DNA of 43,287 bases from Chitinophagaceae bacterium (GTDB lineage Bacteria; Bacteroidota; Bacteroidia; Chitinophagales; Chitinophagaceae): the NCBI GenBank assembly GCA_947372235.1, contig CANBSW010000016.1, positions 1 to 43,287 on the forward strand, written 5' to 3'. The position numbers were made by a program, and so were the translations under genes. The stretch's first letter is position 1; each line of letters opens with the position of its first letter. Shown here piece by piece: positions 25,308 through 33,896 of the stretch. A model generated the notes under the pieces. The model was given only the letters and a program-made list of their open reading frames with translations. It was not told the DNA's origin and made no database searches.

Positions 25308-26081
25308 ATGTGTGCAACCTGCGGCTGCGATTCAGGCAGCAATACAAGTATTCAACATCTTGGAGAAAATAATGGTCATGATCATTCGCACGACCATTCT
25401 CATACCCATCTTCAACAGAAAACGATTGTGGATGTGGAACAGGATGTATTGCACCAGAACAATTTACTGGCAGAAAGAAACAGGGGTTATTTTGAAGCAA
25501 AGAACATACTGGCATTGAATCTGGTTAGTTCGCCCGGTTCCGGCAAAACTACTTTGCTGGAAAGAACACTGATCGATCTGAAAGATAAAATGGAATTTGC
25601 TGTGATCGAAGGCGACCAGCAAACCACCAATGATGCAGACCGCATTCATGCCACCGGAACAAAAGTTACACAAATCAATACCGGCAAGGGTTGCCACCTG
25701 GATTCGCACATGGTATTGCATGCTTTACAAGGAATGCGGCCCAAAGAGAATTCTGTTTTATTTATTGAAAATGTAGGTAACCTGGTTTGCCCTGCTATGT
25801 TTGACTTGGGTGAAAAAGAAAGAGTGGTGATCATCAGTGTAACAGAAGGGGATGATAAGCCTTTGAAATATCCTGATATGTTTCACTCATCTACTTTATG
25901 TATTGTGAATAAAATTGACCTTCTCCCCTATGTTCCTTTTGATATAGTGAAAGTAAAAGCAAATGCAAGGAAAGTGAACCCTACATTGGATATTATAGAA
26001 GTAAGCTGTACATCAGGCGAAGGTTTATCCGAATGGTACAAATGGTTACAATCTAAAGTGCTGGCTCCTCAATTGAACTGA
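25308..26081 (+). CDS. hypB: Hydrogenase maturation GTPase HypB
   Basis: A 257-residue GTPase that delivers nickel. The start MCATCGCDSG carries the N-terminal CxxCGC nickel site. A histidine-rich stretch, HDHSHDHSHTH (about residues 24-34), could store nickel. The G1 loop is LVSSPGSGKTTLLE, the metal-binding GTPase core includes EGDQQTTNDADRI and NTGKGCHLDS (with the family's conserved cysteine and histidine), and the base-recognition motif is NKIDLL. ENVGNLVCPAMFDLGE is also typical. It lies between hypA and hypF in the usual maturation operon. Confidence 0.95.
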   Translation: MCATCGCDSGSNTSIQHLGENNGHDHSHDHSHTHLQQKTIVDVEQDVLHQNNLLAERNRGYFEAKNILALNLVSSPGSGKTTLLERTLIDLKDKMEFAVIEGDQQTTNDADRIHATGTKVTQINTGKGCHLDSHMVLHALQGMRPKENSVLFIENVGNLVCPAMFDLGEKERVVIISVTEGDDKPLKYPDMFHSSTLCIVNKIDLLPYVPFDIVKVKANARKVNPTLDIIEVSCTSGEGLSEWYKWLQSKVLAPQLN

Positions 26082-26101
26082 TCAACAACCCCAACCCTTA
26101 C

Positions 26102-28435
26102 ATGAAAAAGTACATGCAGCATTCATATCATATTCATATCAAGGGTTTGGTGCAGGGGGTTGGCTTCCGTCCATTTGTATGTAAACTGGCAGAAGAACTA
26201 AAGATCAACGGGTGGGTGAGTAATTCAAACAATGGTGTAATCATTGAGATCAATGCTGATGTAGAACAGCGTTCTGCATTTTATCATCATATTATCAGCT
26301 TCCCTCCTAACAATGCTGTGATCACAGATCATTGTATACATCAGATTGATCCACAAAATTTTTCAGGCTTTTCTATTAAACAAAGTTGTGATGAAACTGA
26401 GCCTGATCTTTTATTAACACCTGACATTGTTATCTGCCCCGAATGCAGACTTGAAATAAAAGACAATTCTAATAAAAGAAGTGGTTATGCATTTACGACC
26501 TGCCTGAATTGCGGGCCAAGGTATTCGATTACAAGATCACTTCCTTACGATCGTGAAAATACAACAATGGCAGAATTGGGAATGTGCGAATCCTGCTCAA
26601 AAGAATTTAGTAATATTCATGACAGAAGACATTATAGTCAAACTAATTCATGTCCATCCTGTGCTATCAAAATGCATCTGTATAAATCGCAGTATGCAGA
26701 ATGTGATTATACTGAAGAAGAAATCATTACCACACTTACCAACGAATTTAATAACGGTAAAATTATTTCCGTAAAAGGAATCGGTGGTTATTTACTGATG
26801 TGTGATGCAACCAATAAAGTTGCTGTCAATATATTACGCAATAGAAAACACAGGCCTGCGAAACCCTTTGCCATATTATATCCAACCATCGAAATGGCGA
26901 ATGCCGATGTGTATCTGCGTCATGAAGAAACAGATGCATTGGAAAGCAAATCAGCACCCATTGTTCTTTGCAAAAAGAAAACAATATCGGGTAATGGAAT
27001 AGTGACTGAAGATATTGCACCTGATCTCGATAAGATTGGTGTGATGATTGCATACACACCTTTACTGTTGATAATAGCTGAAACAATCGGAAAACCATTA
27101 ATTGCTACAAGTGCCAATATCAGTGGCTCCCCTATCATTTTTAAAGATGAAGACGCACTGGAAAATTTATTTGAAGTTGCAGACTTACTACTTACATATG
27201 ACAGAGAAATTCTAATACCGCAAGATGACAGTGTGATCCAGTTTACAGAAAGCAAACAAAAAATAATTCTTCGAAGAAGCCGCGGACTCGCACCTAATTA
27301 TTATCCCAATACTTTGCCAACTGTATCAGAACCTGTTTTAGCTACCGGAGGTGAATTAAAAAGTGCCTTTGCCATTCAGATCAAAAACAAAGTATTTATC
27401 AGTCAATACCTTGGCGATCAAGGCACGATTGAATCACAGGAAAGCTATCAGCATACATTAGATCACATGATGGAATTACTGCAAACGGTTCCTTCAAAAA
27501 TATTGATCGATCAACATCCCGGCTATGTAGTTTCTCAATTGGGAAAAGAGATGGCTACTCGTTTCTCTCCTCAACCTGCTATTGAAATCCAACACCACAA
27601 AGCACATTTTGGAGCAGTACTGGCTGAAAATAATTCGCTGCATACTAAAGTGCCGGTACTTGGTTTTATCTGGGATGGCACTGGTTATGGAGATGACAAA
27701 CAGATCTGGGGTAGCGAACTCTTTATTTACCAGCATGAAGAGATGACAAGGGTTGCACATTTGAATTATTTTCCTCAATTGCTGGGAGATAAAATGAGTA
27801 AAGAACCACGATTATCTGCTCTTAGCCTTTTAACTGATTTTCCGGAACATCAATATTTACTCGAATCACTATTTTCAAAAAATGAATGGCAGTATTATCA
27901 AAAAATAGTAAATCAGGATAGTCATACAGTAACCAGTTCAATGGGCAGATTTCTTGATGGTCTGGCTTGCCTGTTGGGTATTCGCAGCATCAATACATAT
28001 GAGGGAGAAGCTGTAATGGTGATGGAAAGCATGGCAAGAAACTGTACAGCAAGATCATCAGTAAAATACCCCTTCACATTACAGGAAGGTATTATTGACT
28101 GGTGTGCATTTATGAAAGCCTTTTTAAAAGACATCGAGAATAAAGAAGATACTTCGGTAATTGCTTATAAAATATTTTATTCACTCGCAAGACTTGTTGT
28201 GCAGTTGAGTAAATTCTTTTCCATACATACAATTGCATTTAGTGGAGGTGTGTTTCAAAATGCTTTACTGACAGATCTTATCAAAGAAAATGCATCTAAA
28301 AACAGACAGCTTTATTTCCACAAGCAATTGAGTCCGAATGATGAATGCATTGGCTTTGGACAGCTTGCCTGTTTTGAGATAAGCAAACGATCGAACAAAG
28401 AATATTACCAGGTAAAAACAACCGTATTATCCTAA
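26102..28435 (+). CDS. hypF: Carbamoyltransferase HypF
   Basis: A 777-residue enzyme that turns carbamoyl phosphate into the carbamoyl-adenylate used to make the CN ligands of the active site. Domain order is as expected: an acylphosphatase domain at the N-terminus (KGLVQGVGFRPFVCKLAEEL), two zinc fingers (CPECRLEI with CLNCGPRYS, and CESCSKEF with CPSCAIKM), a YrdC domain (GGYLLMCDATNKVAV through RPAKPFAILY and ATSANISGSP), and a Kae1-like carbamoyl-transfer domain with HHKAHFGAVLAEN and DGTGYGDD. The start at 26102 is followed by a second ATG four codons on; either may be used. Length is normal. Confidence 0.95.
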   Translation: MKKYMQHSYHIHIKGLVQGVGFRPFVCKLAEELKINGWVSNSNNGVIIEINADVEQRSAFYHHIISFPPNNAVITDHCIHQIDPQNFSGFSIKQSCDETEPDLLLTPDIVICPECRLEIKDNSNKRSGYAFTTCLNCGPRYSITRSLPYDRENTTMAELGMCESCSKEFSNIHDRRHYSQTNSCPSCAIKMHLYKSQYAECDYTEEEIITTLTNEFNNGKIISVKGIGGYLLMCDATNKVAVNILRNRKHRPAKPFAILYPTIEMANADVYLRHEETDALESKSAPIVLCKKKTISGNGIVTEDIAPDLDKIGVMIAYTPLLLIIAETIGKPLIATSANISGSPIIFKDEDALENLFEVADLLLTYDREILIPQDDSVIQFTESKQKIILRRSRGLAPNYYPNTLPTVSEPVLATGGELKSAFAIQIKNKVFISQYLGDQGTIESQESYQHTLDHMMELLQTVPSKILIDQHPGYVVSQLGKEMATRFSPQPAIEIQHHKAHFGAVLAENNSLHTKVPVLGFIWDGTGYGDDKQIWGSELFIYQHEEMTRVAHLNYFPQLLGDKMSKEPRLSALSLLTDFPEHQYLLESLFSKNEWQYYQKIVNQDSHTVTSSMGRFLDGLACLLGIRSINTYEGEAVMVMESMARNCTARSSVKYPFTLQEGIIDWCAFMKAFLKDIENKEDTSVIAYKIFYSLARLVVQLSKFFSIHTIAFSGGVFQNALLTDLIKENASKNRQLYFHKQLSPNDECIGFGQLACFEISKRSNKEYYQVKTTVLS

Positions 28436-28445
28436 AACCATTCCT

Positions 28446-28709
28446 ATGTGTTTAGCTATTCCCGGAAAATTAATTGCCATCACAGCCATGCTGGATGATA
28501 CTTTCAGAACCGGCAAGGTATCTTTTGGTGGCATACAGAAAGAAGTAAATTTATGCATGGTACCCAATGCACAGATCGGAGATTATTTGTTGGTGCATGT
28601 AGGAGTAGCCATTGGAAAAGTAGATGAAGAAGAAGCCGTTAAAGTATTCAGTTATTTAAAAAACATGGGCGAAGTGGAAGAACTGCATATACCAGAAATA
28701 AACAAATAA
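28446..28709 (+). CDS. hypC: Hydrogenase assembly chaperone HypC
   Basis: An 87-residue chaperone that carries the Fe(CN)2CO unit together with HypD. The invariant MCLAIPGK start, in which Cys2 binds iron, is intact, as are VSFGGIQKEVNLCMVPNAQIGDYLLVHVGVA segments of the family. It begins 10 bp after hypF. A 232-bp gap, unusual for this operon, then separates it from hypD. Confidence 0.94.
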   Translation: MCLAIPGKLIAITAMLDDTFRTGKVSFGGIQKEVNLCMVPNAQIGDYLLVHVGVAIGKVDEEEAVKVFSYLKNMGEVEELHIPEINK

Positions 28710-28773
28710 TAATGCAACAACAATAAAATATTAACTGCAAAAAAATAACCTGATCGAAAATCATTTCTAATCA

Positions 28774-28863
28774 GTCCCTGTGGATGGGCTCTTTTGGTTC
28801 GGTACCGGGCGAAGGCCTCGGCAGCCCAGTAACAGGGACGAGGCCCAGCGGCCTTGAGCGAAC
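28774..28863 (+). other. GC-rich, highly structured element between hypC and hypD
   Basis: A roughly 60-65 percent GC island in an AT-rich gap. It contains stem gtccctgt (28774-28781) with acagggac (28832-28839); a continuing stem tgggct (28785-28790) with agccca (28823-28828); an inner hairpin ccgggc-GAAG-gcc-t-cgg (28805-28821); and a second hairpin aggcc-CAGC-ggcct (28841-28854). gttcg (28797-28801) can also pair with cgaac (28859-28863), which would make a pseudoknot across the main stem. No coding role is apparent. It may be a structured RNA in the hyp mRNA or a mobile repeat; I recognise no known family. Confidence 0.6.
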
Positions 28864-28941
28864 AATAATTTTGAATAACTGAGGGATTGATTATTACAAA
28901 CATTTTGACATTTTCTTGTTAGTAAAATAAAATATTATCTC

Positions 28942-30045
28942 ATGAAATATTTATCAGAATACAGAGACCCTGAACTGGTAGAAGAATTCATCAAAGAAAT
29001 TCACCGCATCACCACAAAACCATGGACATTGATGGAGATCTGTGGCGGACAAACACATAGCCTTGTTAAGAACGGAATATTAGAAATGTTGCCCGACAAA
29101 ATCACTATGGTACATGGCCCCGGCTGTCCCGTATGTGTAACCAGTGTAAGTGTGATTGATGAAGCTATTTTTTTGGCAGAACAACCCAATACTATTCTTT
29201 GTTCTTTTGGAGATATGCTTCGTGTTCCCGGAAGCAGTAAAAGTTTACTGGAAGCCAAAGCATCCGGTGCTGATATCCGGATATTGTATTCGCCATTGGA
29301 AGCAGTACAACTGGCAGTACAAAATCCGGGCAAACAAGTGATATTTTTTGCCGTAGGTTTTGAAACCACTGCCCCTGCCAATGCATTAAGTGTGGTTCAT
29401 GCCGCACAACTGAAGCTCAATAATTACAGTATTCTTGCCTCACATGTTTTGGTACCGCCTGCTATGGAAGCGATATTAAGCGATGATGAAAATAAGATCG
29501 ACGCATTTCTTGCAGCAGGTCATGTTTGTACTATTATGGGAATTGAAGAATACCATCCTGTTGCATCTAAATATCATTGCCCCATAGTAGTTACCGGCTT
29601 TGAACCCGTTGATCTGTTGCAAGGAATTTTAATGGCCGTACAACAATTGGAAAACGGAGAATACAAAGTAGAGAACCAATACAGTCGCAGTGTACAGCGT
29701 GAAGGAAATGTATTGGCACAGAATACTATACACAAAGTATTTGCCATCAGTGATCGTATATGGCGTGGCATTGGTAATATTCCGCAAAGTGGATATGAAG
29801 TAAATGAAGAATACAAAAATTTCAACGCGCGCAATAAATTCAATATTGATATCCCCTTTGCAGAAGAAAATAAAGAATGTATCAGCGGCGATATTATGAA
29901 AGGATTAAAGAAACCAAAACAGTGCCCAAATTTCGGCAGTAAATGTAAACCTGAACACCCACTTGGCGCACCCATGGTTAGCAGTGAAGGAGCTTGCGCA
30001 GCTTACTACCATTATGCAGACGCAGATAGTATGTTGACTATTTAA
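28942..30045 (+). CDS. hypD: Hydrogenase formation protein HypD
   Basis: A 367-residue iron-sulfur protein that assembles the Fe(CN)2CO group with HypC and HypE. WTLMEICGGQTHSLVKNG holds the conserved cysteine and histidine of the first motif, GPGCPVCVTS the redox-active thiols, and GFETTAPANA and ASHVLVPPAMEA are core motifs. The C-terminal [4Fe-4S] site is CPNFGSKCKPEHPLGAPMVSSEGACAA. The start at 28942 matches the family (MKYLSEYRDPELVEEF). Its stop is 9 bp before the start of hypE. Confidence 0.95.
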   Translation: MKYLSEYRDPELVEEFIKEIHRITTKPWTLMEICGGQTHSLVKNGILEMLPDKITMVHGPGCPVCVTSVSVIDEAIFLAEQPNTILCSFGDMLRVPGSSKSLLEAKASGADIRILYSPLEAVQLAVQNPGKQVIFFAVGFETTAPANALSVVHAAQLKLNNYSILASHVLVPPAMEAILSDDENKIDAFLAAGHVCTIMGIEEYHPVASKYHCPIVVTGFEPVDLLQGILMAVQQLENGEYKVENQYSRSVQREGNVLAQNTIHKVFAISDRIWRGIGNIPQSGYEVNEEYKNFNARNKFNIDIPFAEENKECISGDIMKGLKKPKQCPNFGSKCKPEHPLGAPMVSSEGACAAYYHYADADSMLTI

Positions 30046-30054
30046 TTGATCATT

Positions 30055-31113
30055 ATGAAAGAAGAAAAAATAAAAATGGCACTCCACTGTCCCATGCCAA
30101 AATTTGATTTTGATGTGATCACACTCGGACATGGCAGCGGCGGATTGTTAACTCACCGTTTATTACAAAGTGGTGTATTTGATATTTTCAAGAACGATCT
30201 GTTAGATCAGCAACATGATGGTGCTATTTTTGAGATGAATGGGAAAATGGCTTTTAGTACAGACAGTTATGTGGTATCTCCTATTTTTTTTCCCGGCGGT
30301 AATATTGGTGATCTTGCTATCAATGGTACAGTGAATGATCTTGCTATGTGTGGTGCCTCAGCAAAATACCTATCGCTCAGTTTTATTATTGAAGAAGGTT
30401 TTGCCATGGATGAATTCTGGAAAGTAATGGTAAGTATTAAAGGCGCAGCGCAGCAATCAAATATTTCCATCGTAACCGGTGATACCAAAGTGGTTGAAAA
30501 AGGAAAGGGTGATAAAATTTATATCAATACTTCCGGAGTTGGTATCATTCATCCCAAAGCAAATATCGATCACAAGAATATTGAAGTGGGTGATGTGATC
30601 ATCGTTAGTGGCAATATCGCATCCCATGGAATGGCTATCATGAGTATCCGCAAAGGATTGGAGTTTGAAACAGATATACTCAGCGATACCATCAACCTCA
30701 ATCATACCATACTCTCTTTACTGGATGTATTTGGGGATGATATTAAATTTTTAAGAGACCCCACCAGAGGTGGCGTTGCATCAGTATTAAATGAAATTGC
30801 AGAGCTTACACAAAGAGGATTCTATATCGATCAAAAATTACTCCCTATTGATGAACAGGTTGATGGCGCCTGCGAAATGCTGGGACTTGATCCTTTGTAT
30901 GTTGCCAATGAAGGATTGTTCATGGCCATCGTTAAAAAAGAATCTGCCAACGAATTTCTTGCACAACTTAAAAATGATCCTAACGGAACACATGCCGCGA
31001 TCATTGGAGAAGTAACAACTGAGAACTGCGGTAGAGTGATCATGAAAAGTCGTGTTGGTGGAAAAAGAATGGTGAATTATTTAACCGGGGAACAATTGCC
31101 CAGAATCTGTTAA
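30055..31113 (+). CDS. hypE: Hydrogenase maturation protein HypE
   Basis: A 352-residue enzyme of the PurM-like ATPase type that dehydrates the thiocarboxamide made with HypF into thiocyanate, the CN donor. The N-terminal ATP region has LGHGSGGLLTHRLLQ, GKMAFSTDSYVVSP and DLAINGTVNDLAMCG, with the last including the metal/nucleotide site. RDPTRGGVASVLNEIA is the family's conserved core, and the chain ends in the essential PRIC, whose cysteine carries the cyanide. The ATG at 30055 is chosen over an upstream TTG at 30046 that abuts the hypD stop. This completes the set hypA to hypF. Confidence 0.95.
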   Translation: MKEEKIKMALHCPMPKFDFDVITLGHGSGGLLTHRLLQSGVFDIFKNDLLDQQHDGAIFEMNGKMAFSTDSYVVSPIFFPGGNIGDLAINGTVNDLAMCGASAKYLSLSFIIEEGFAMDEFWKVMVSIKGAAQQSNISIVTGDTKVVEKGKGDKIYINTSGVGIIHPKANIDHKNIEVGDVIIVSGNIASHGMAIMSIRKGLEFETDILSDTINLNHTILSLLDVFGDDIKFLRDPTRGGVASVLNEIAELTQRGFYIDQKLLPIDEQVDGACEMLGLDPLYVANEGLFMAIVKKESANEFLAQLKNDPNGTHAAIIGEVTTENCGRVIMKSRVGGKRMVNYLTGEQLPRIC

Positions 31114-31174
31114 GAGCCTTTATTTTAAACCACTCTTAGTACATTGCTTTTAATTTAAGGTTATTATTTAAGGG

Positions 31175-31252
31175 TTAACGCAAAGCCGCTAAGGGGGCAA
31201 GTCGCAAGGAGTCCTTCTTTGCAACTTTGCCCCCTTATTTTTCTTTGCGTGA
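31175..31252. repeat. Palindromic repeat after hypE
   Basis: The inner arms taagggggcaa (31190-31200) and ttgccccctta (31227-31237) pair perfectly, and outer acgcaaag and ctttgcgt pair around them. It is followed by ttaacttaatgacatt, as is the repeat at 10810-10862. It lies in the 256-bp gap before the YeeE/YedE gene, so it may end the hyp transcript. Confidence 0.75.
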
Positions 31253-31369
31253 AATCTTCTTAACTTAATGACATTGCTCTTAGTGCCCCTTTGTACCTTA
31301 TAGTTATGTTAGGTGTTTAAAGCAGTATTTTTTACCTTCATTGCTTAAGGATAATCTAAATCAATTTTC

Positions 31370-31933
31370 ATGTTAGAATGGTTACACAAACCCTGGCCTT
31401 GGTATGTAGCAGGGCCAATGATCGGATTAATGGTTCCTGCATTGTTATTAATAGGTAATAAAACATTGGGGATCTCTTCTTCGCTGAGGCATATATGCGC
31501 AGCATGCTTACCCGCTAAAGTTCCTTTCTTCCAATACAACTGGAAAAAAGAAGCCTGGAACCTGTTTTTTGTAACAGGTGTTCTGATAGGTGGGTGCATT
31601 GCCGCTACCCTGCTCGCATCACCTGATCCTGTAAATGTAAATGAAAAATTATTGATTGAGTTACAGCAATACGGGATCACAAACCATGATACCCTTGTGC
31701 CTGTTGATATTTTCAATTGGGCAAGTGTATTTACACTAAAAGGATTTTTATTGATGGTATTCGGAGGTTTTCTGGTTGGCTTCGGCACACGATACGCCGG
31801 GGGCTGTACATCCGGCCATTCGATTATGGGATTGAGTAACCTCCAGTTTTCTTCTCTCGTAGCTACAATCTGTTTTATGGCCGGTGGATTTATCATGGCC
31901 AATCTCATCCTGCCCATCATTTTAAAATTGTAA
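31370..31933 (+). CDS. YeeE/YedE family transporter, first half (thiosulfate TsuA-like)
   Basis: A 187-residue membrane protein with about four to five helices from the YeeE/YedE (TsuA) family, whose full-length members carry thiosulfate or related sulfur across the membrane using cysteine residues. The family motif GTRYAGGCTSGHSIMGLSNL is present at about residues 140-159, and an earlier cysteine pair appears in HICAACLP (about 42-49). Here the transporter is encoded as two genes, with the second beginning 2 bp after this one stops, so both halves are made together and probably form one channel. Confidence 0.85.
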   Translation: MLEWLHKPWPWYVAGPMIGLMVPALLLIGNKTLGISSSLRHICAACLPAKVPFFQYNWKKEAWNLFFVTGVLIGGCIAATLLASPDPVNVNEKLLIELQQYGITNHDTLVPVDIFNWASVFTLKGFLLMVFGGFLVGFGTRYAGGCTSGHSIMGLSNLQFSSLVATICFMAGGFIMANLILPIILKL

Positions 31934-31935
31934 GC

Positions 31936-32433
31936 ATGCAAAACAAAGAGATCAATACCGATTTCGAAACACGTTCCTTAGATGCCATGTGTATTAATGC
32001 AAGTGAGATCAATCATCCTTGGTGGTATAATTTTAAATATATCATTGCCGGAATTTTATTCGGAATTATTTTAACCAAAGCCGAAGTGATCTCATGGTTT
32101 CGCATACAGGAAATGTTTCGTCTGCAAAGCTTTCACATGTTTGGCGTAATTGGTTCTGCAGTTGTTACAGGTGCCATTTCTGTTTTCATCATTAAAAAAT
32201 ATAAACTCAAAACCATTCATGGTGAAGAGATTGATCTTCAGGGCAAACCCTTTAACAAAGGTCAGATCATTGGCGGTTTATTATTTGGCTTTGGATGGGC
32301 GATGACAGGCGCTTGCCCTGGCCCACTCTACGCCCAGATCGGCAGCGGTACAACAGTAATCATAGTAACTTTAATAAGCGCCATTGCAGGAACATGGGTG
32401 TATGGATTATTAAGAGATAAATTACCTCACTAA
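31936..32433 (+). CDS. YeeE/YedE family transporter, second half
   Basis: A 165-residue partner of the previous protein, of the DUF6691-like second-half type. The diagnostic motif is FGFGWAMTGACPGPLYAQIG near the C-terminus, the second transport cysteine of the family. Four hydrophobic segments are apparent (about 32-48, 72-92, 111-128 and 138-157), preceded by a 30-residue charged lead (NTDFETRSLDAMCINASEIN). It ends 2 bp before the TsdA-like gene, giving a tightly packed three-gene operon. Confidence 0.85.
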   Translation: MQNKEINTDFETRSLDAMCINASEINHPWWYNFKYIIAGILFGIILTKAEVISWFRIQEMFRLQSFHMFGVIGSAVVTGAISVFIIKKYKLKTIHGEEIDLQGKPFNKGQIIGGLLFGFGWAMTGACPGPLYAQIGSGTTVIIVTLISAIAGTWVYGLLRDKLPH

Positions 32434-32435
32434 AT

Positions 32436-33416
32436 ATGCAGATCAGGTATAACTGGTTCCCGATATTATTAAGTGTGATTATTGCATTCATCATTATCAA
32501 TGCAGTATGGGATCATTATGAACAGCCTGAACAAAAGATTACAATCTCAGATGCCAATTGCTGGACAGGTGCCGGCACCAACCAAATACCTGTTGATGCT
32601 GATGGTGAATTGATCCGTTACGGAAGAAAATTAATTGAAAATACTGCTTACTATTTAGGCCCCAAAGGAACCGTTGCTCACATCAGCAATGGCATGAATT
32701 GCCAGAACTGTCATCTGGAAGCCGGTACCAAACCTTGGGGAAATAATTATGGTGCAGTAGCGTCTACTTATCCAAAATACAGAGAACGCTCAGGACATAT
32801 TGAAAGCATTGAAAAAAGAGTGAATGATTGTTTCGAAAGAAGTTTAAACGGACAAGCCATCGACAGCCTCAGCAAAGAAATGCGCGCCATGGTTGCTTAC
32901 ATTAAATGGCTGGGAAAAGAAATTCCCAAAGACACCAAACCCAAAGGCACGGGCATTATGGATCTTGCTTATTTAACAAGGGCCGCAGATCCTTTAAAAG
33001 GTAAAACAGTTTATATAACCACTTGCGAAAAATGCCATGGTAAAAATGGTGAAGGACAAATCAATCCAGATCAAACCGGCTATACCTATCCGCCTTTATG
33101 GGGAAATAACAGTTATAATATTGGCGCAGGATTGTTTCGTTTATCAAGATTGGCCGGCTATGTAAAAAACAATATGCCCAACCCACTCAATTATCACAAT
33201 CCACAATTAACAGATGAACAGTCTTGGGATGTGGCAGCCTATATAAACTCACAACCACGGCCTGCAAAAGATGTAAGTTATGACTGGCCAAAAATAAAAT
33301 CCAAACCCTTCGATCATCCCTTCGGGCCTTATGCGGATAGCTTTACTGAAGAGCAACATAAGTACGGGCCGTTTGAGGAGATAATTCAAAAAGCAAAACT
33401 AAAAAATCAAAAATGA
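32436..33416 (+). CDS. tsdA: Diheme cytochrome c, thiosulfate dehydrogenase (TsdA)-like
   Basis: A 326-residue periplasmic cytochrome with an N-terminal membrane anchor (about residues 6-23). Two heme sites: CQNCH (89-93) and CEKCH (197-201). Cys132 in the RVNDCFERSLNG segment corresponds to the cysteine ligand of heme 1 in TsdA, a hallmark of that enzyme, and Met247 (NNMPNP) is a plausible ligand of heme 2. TsdA joins two thiosulfates to tetrathionate or the reverse. Its place after the split YeeE/YedE transporter supports a thiosulfate role. SoxA-type relatives are the main alternative. The last codons form one arm of a strong terminator hairpin. Confidence 0.85.
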   Translation: MQIRYNWFPILLSVIIAFIIINAVWDHYEQPEQKITISDANCWTGAGTNQIPVDADGELIRYGRKLIENTAYYLGPKGTVAHISNGMNCQNCHLEAGTKPWGNNYGAVASTYPKYRERSGHIESIEKRVNDCFERSLNGQAIDSLSKEMRAMVAYIKWLGKEIPKDTKPKGTGIMDLAYLTRAADPLKGKTVYITTCEKCHGKNGEGQINPDQTGYTYPPLWGNNSYNIGAGLFRLSRLAGYVKNNMPNPLNYHNPQLTDEQSWDVAAYINSQPRPAKDVSYDWPKIKSKPFDHPFGPYADSFTEEQHKYGPFEEIIQKAKLKNQK

Positions 33417-33443
33417 TTCCTCGTTTTTGATTTTTTAGTTTTG
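33394..33443. terminator. Bidirectional terminator, arm overlapping the tsdA-like gene
   Basis: A perfect 20-bp stem: caaaactaaaaaatcaaaaa (33394-33413) and its complement (33424-33443), with a 10-nt loop that begins with the tga stop codon. A-rich and T-rich arms allow termination in both directions between the convergent tsdA-like and thioesterase genes. Confidence 0.8.
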
Positions 33444-33459
33444 ACTTTTAACTTCTCAA

Positions 33460-33888
33460 CTATTTCCTTTTCAAAATCGCCACCGTCAACCTGCTCACAC
33501 AAACCAGCTTCTCTGCCTCATCAAATATGTTGATTTCCCAAACATGAGAGCTTGCTCCAAGATGAATGGGTTTTGCAATGCCTGTAACAAATCCACTCTT
33601 CGCACTTCTGATATGGTTCGCATTGATCTCCTGCCCTACACAAATATTTTGTTCGGTATCTATAACCAATGCAGAACCAACACTGCCCAATGTTTCAGCA
33701 AGGGTTACAGATGCACCCCCATGCAATAATCCATATGGTTGTTTGGTACGATGATCAACCGGCATGGTGGCTTTTATAAAATCAGGGCCGAGTTCAGAAA
33801 AACGGATTCCGAGGTGATCTCCCATAGTGTCTTTACCCAATTCAGAAAAATCTTCCAGCCGAAGATCTTTTTTATGCCAGATAATCAT
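33460..33888 (-). CDS. Hotdog-fold thioesterase (PaaI/MenI-like)
   Basis: A 142-residue acyl-CoA thioesterase-like protein. The active-site pattern PYGLLHGGASVTLAETLGSVG contains the hotdog helix with catalytic glutamate, as in MenI/YdiI and EntH. GQEINANHIRSAKSGFVTG is a matching strand region. Members hydrolyse aromatic or DHNA-CoA thioesters, but the exact substrate is not predictable. Its stop is 17 bp beyond the shared terminator and its start is 8 bp after the coaD stop, suggesting an operon with coaD. Confidence 0.87.
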   Translation of the reverse strand: MIIWHKKDLRLEDFSELGKDTMGDHLGIRFSELGPDFIKATMPVDHRTKQPYGLLHGGASVTLAETLGSVGSALVIDTEQNICVGQEINANHIRSAKSGFVTGIAKPIHLGASSHVWEINIFDEAEKLVCVSRLTVAILKRK

Positions 33889-33896
33889 ACAACAAT

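Noticed and set aside
28774..28863. An HDV-like self-cleaving ribozyme
   Set aside because: The strand order fits, but the main stem is interrupted by an internal loop, and I cannot place the catalytic cytosine and its GAA neighbours next to a matching stem. Only the topology is reported as a finding.
28652..28903. An 83-codon minus-strand frame in the hypC-hypD gap
   Set aside because: It overlaps the 3' end of hypC and the structured GC-rich element. Its composition looks like translated repeat, with no recognisable domain.
30046..30054. TTG start of hypE adjoining the hypD stop
   Set aside because: A standard ATG lies three codons later (30055) and the family start fits it; the TTG would add only three residues.
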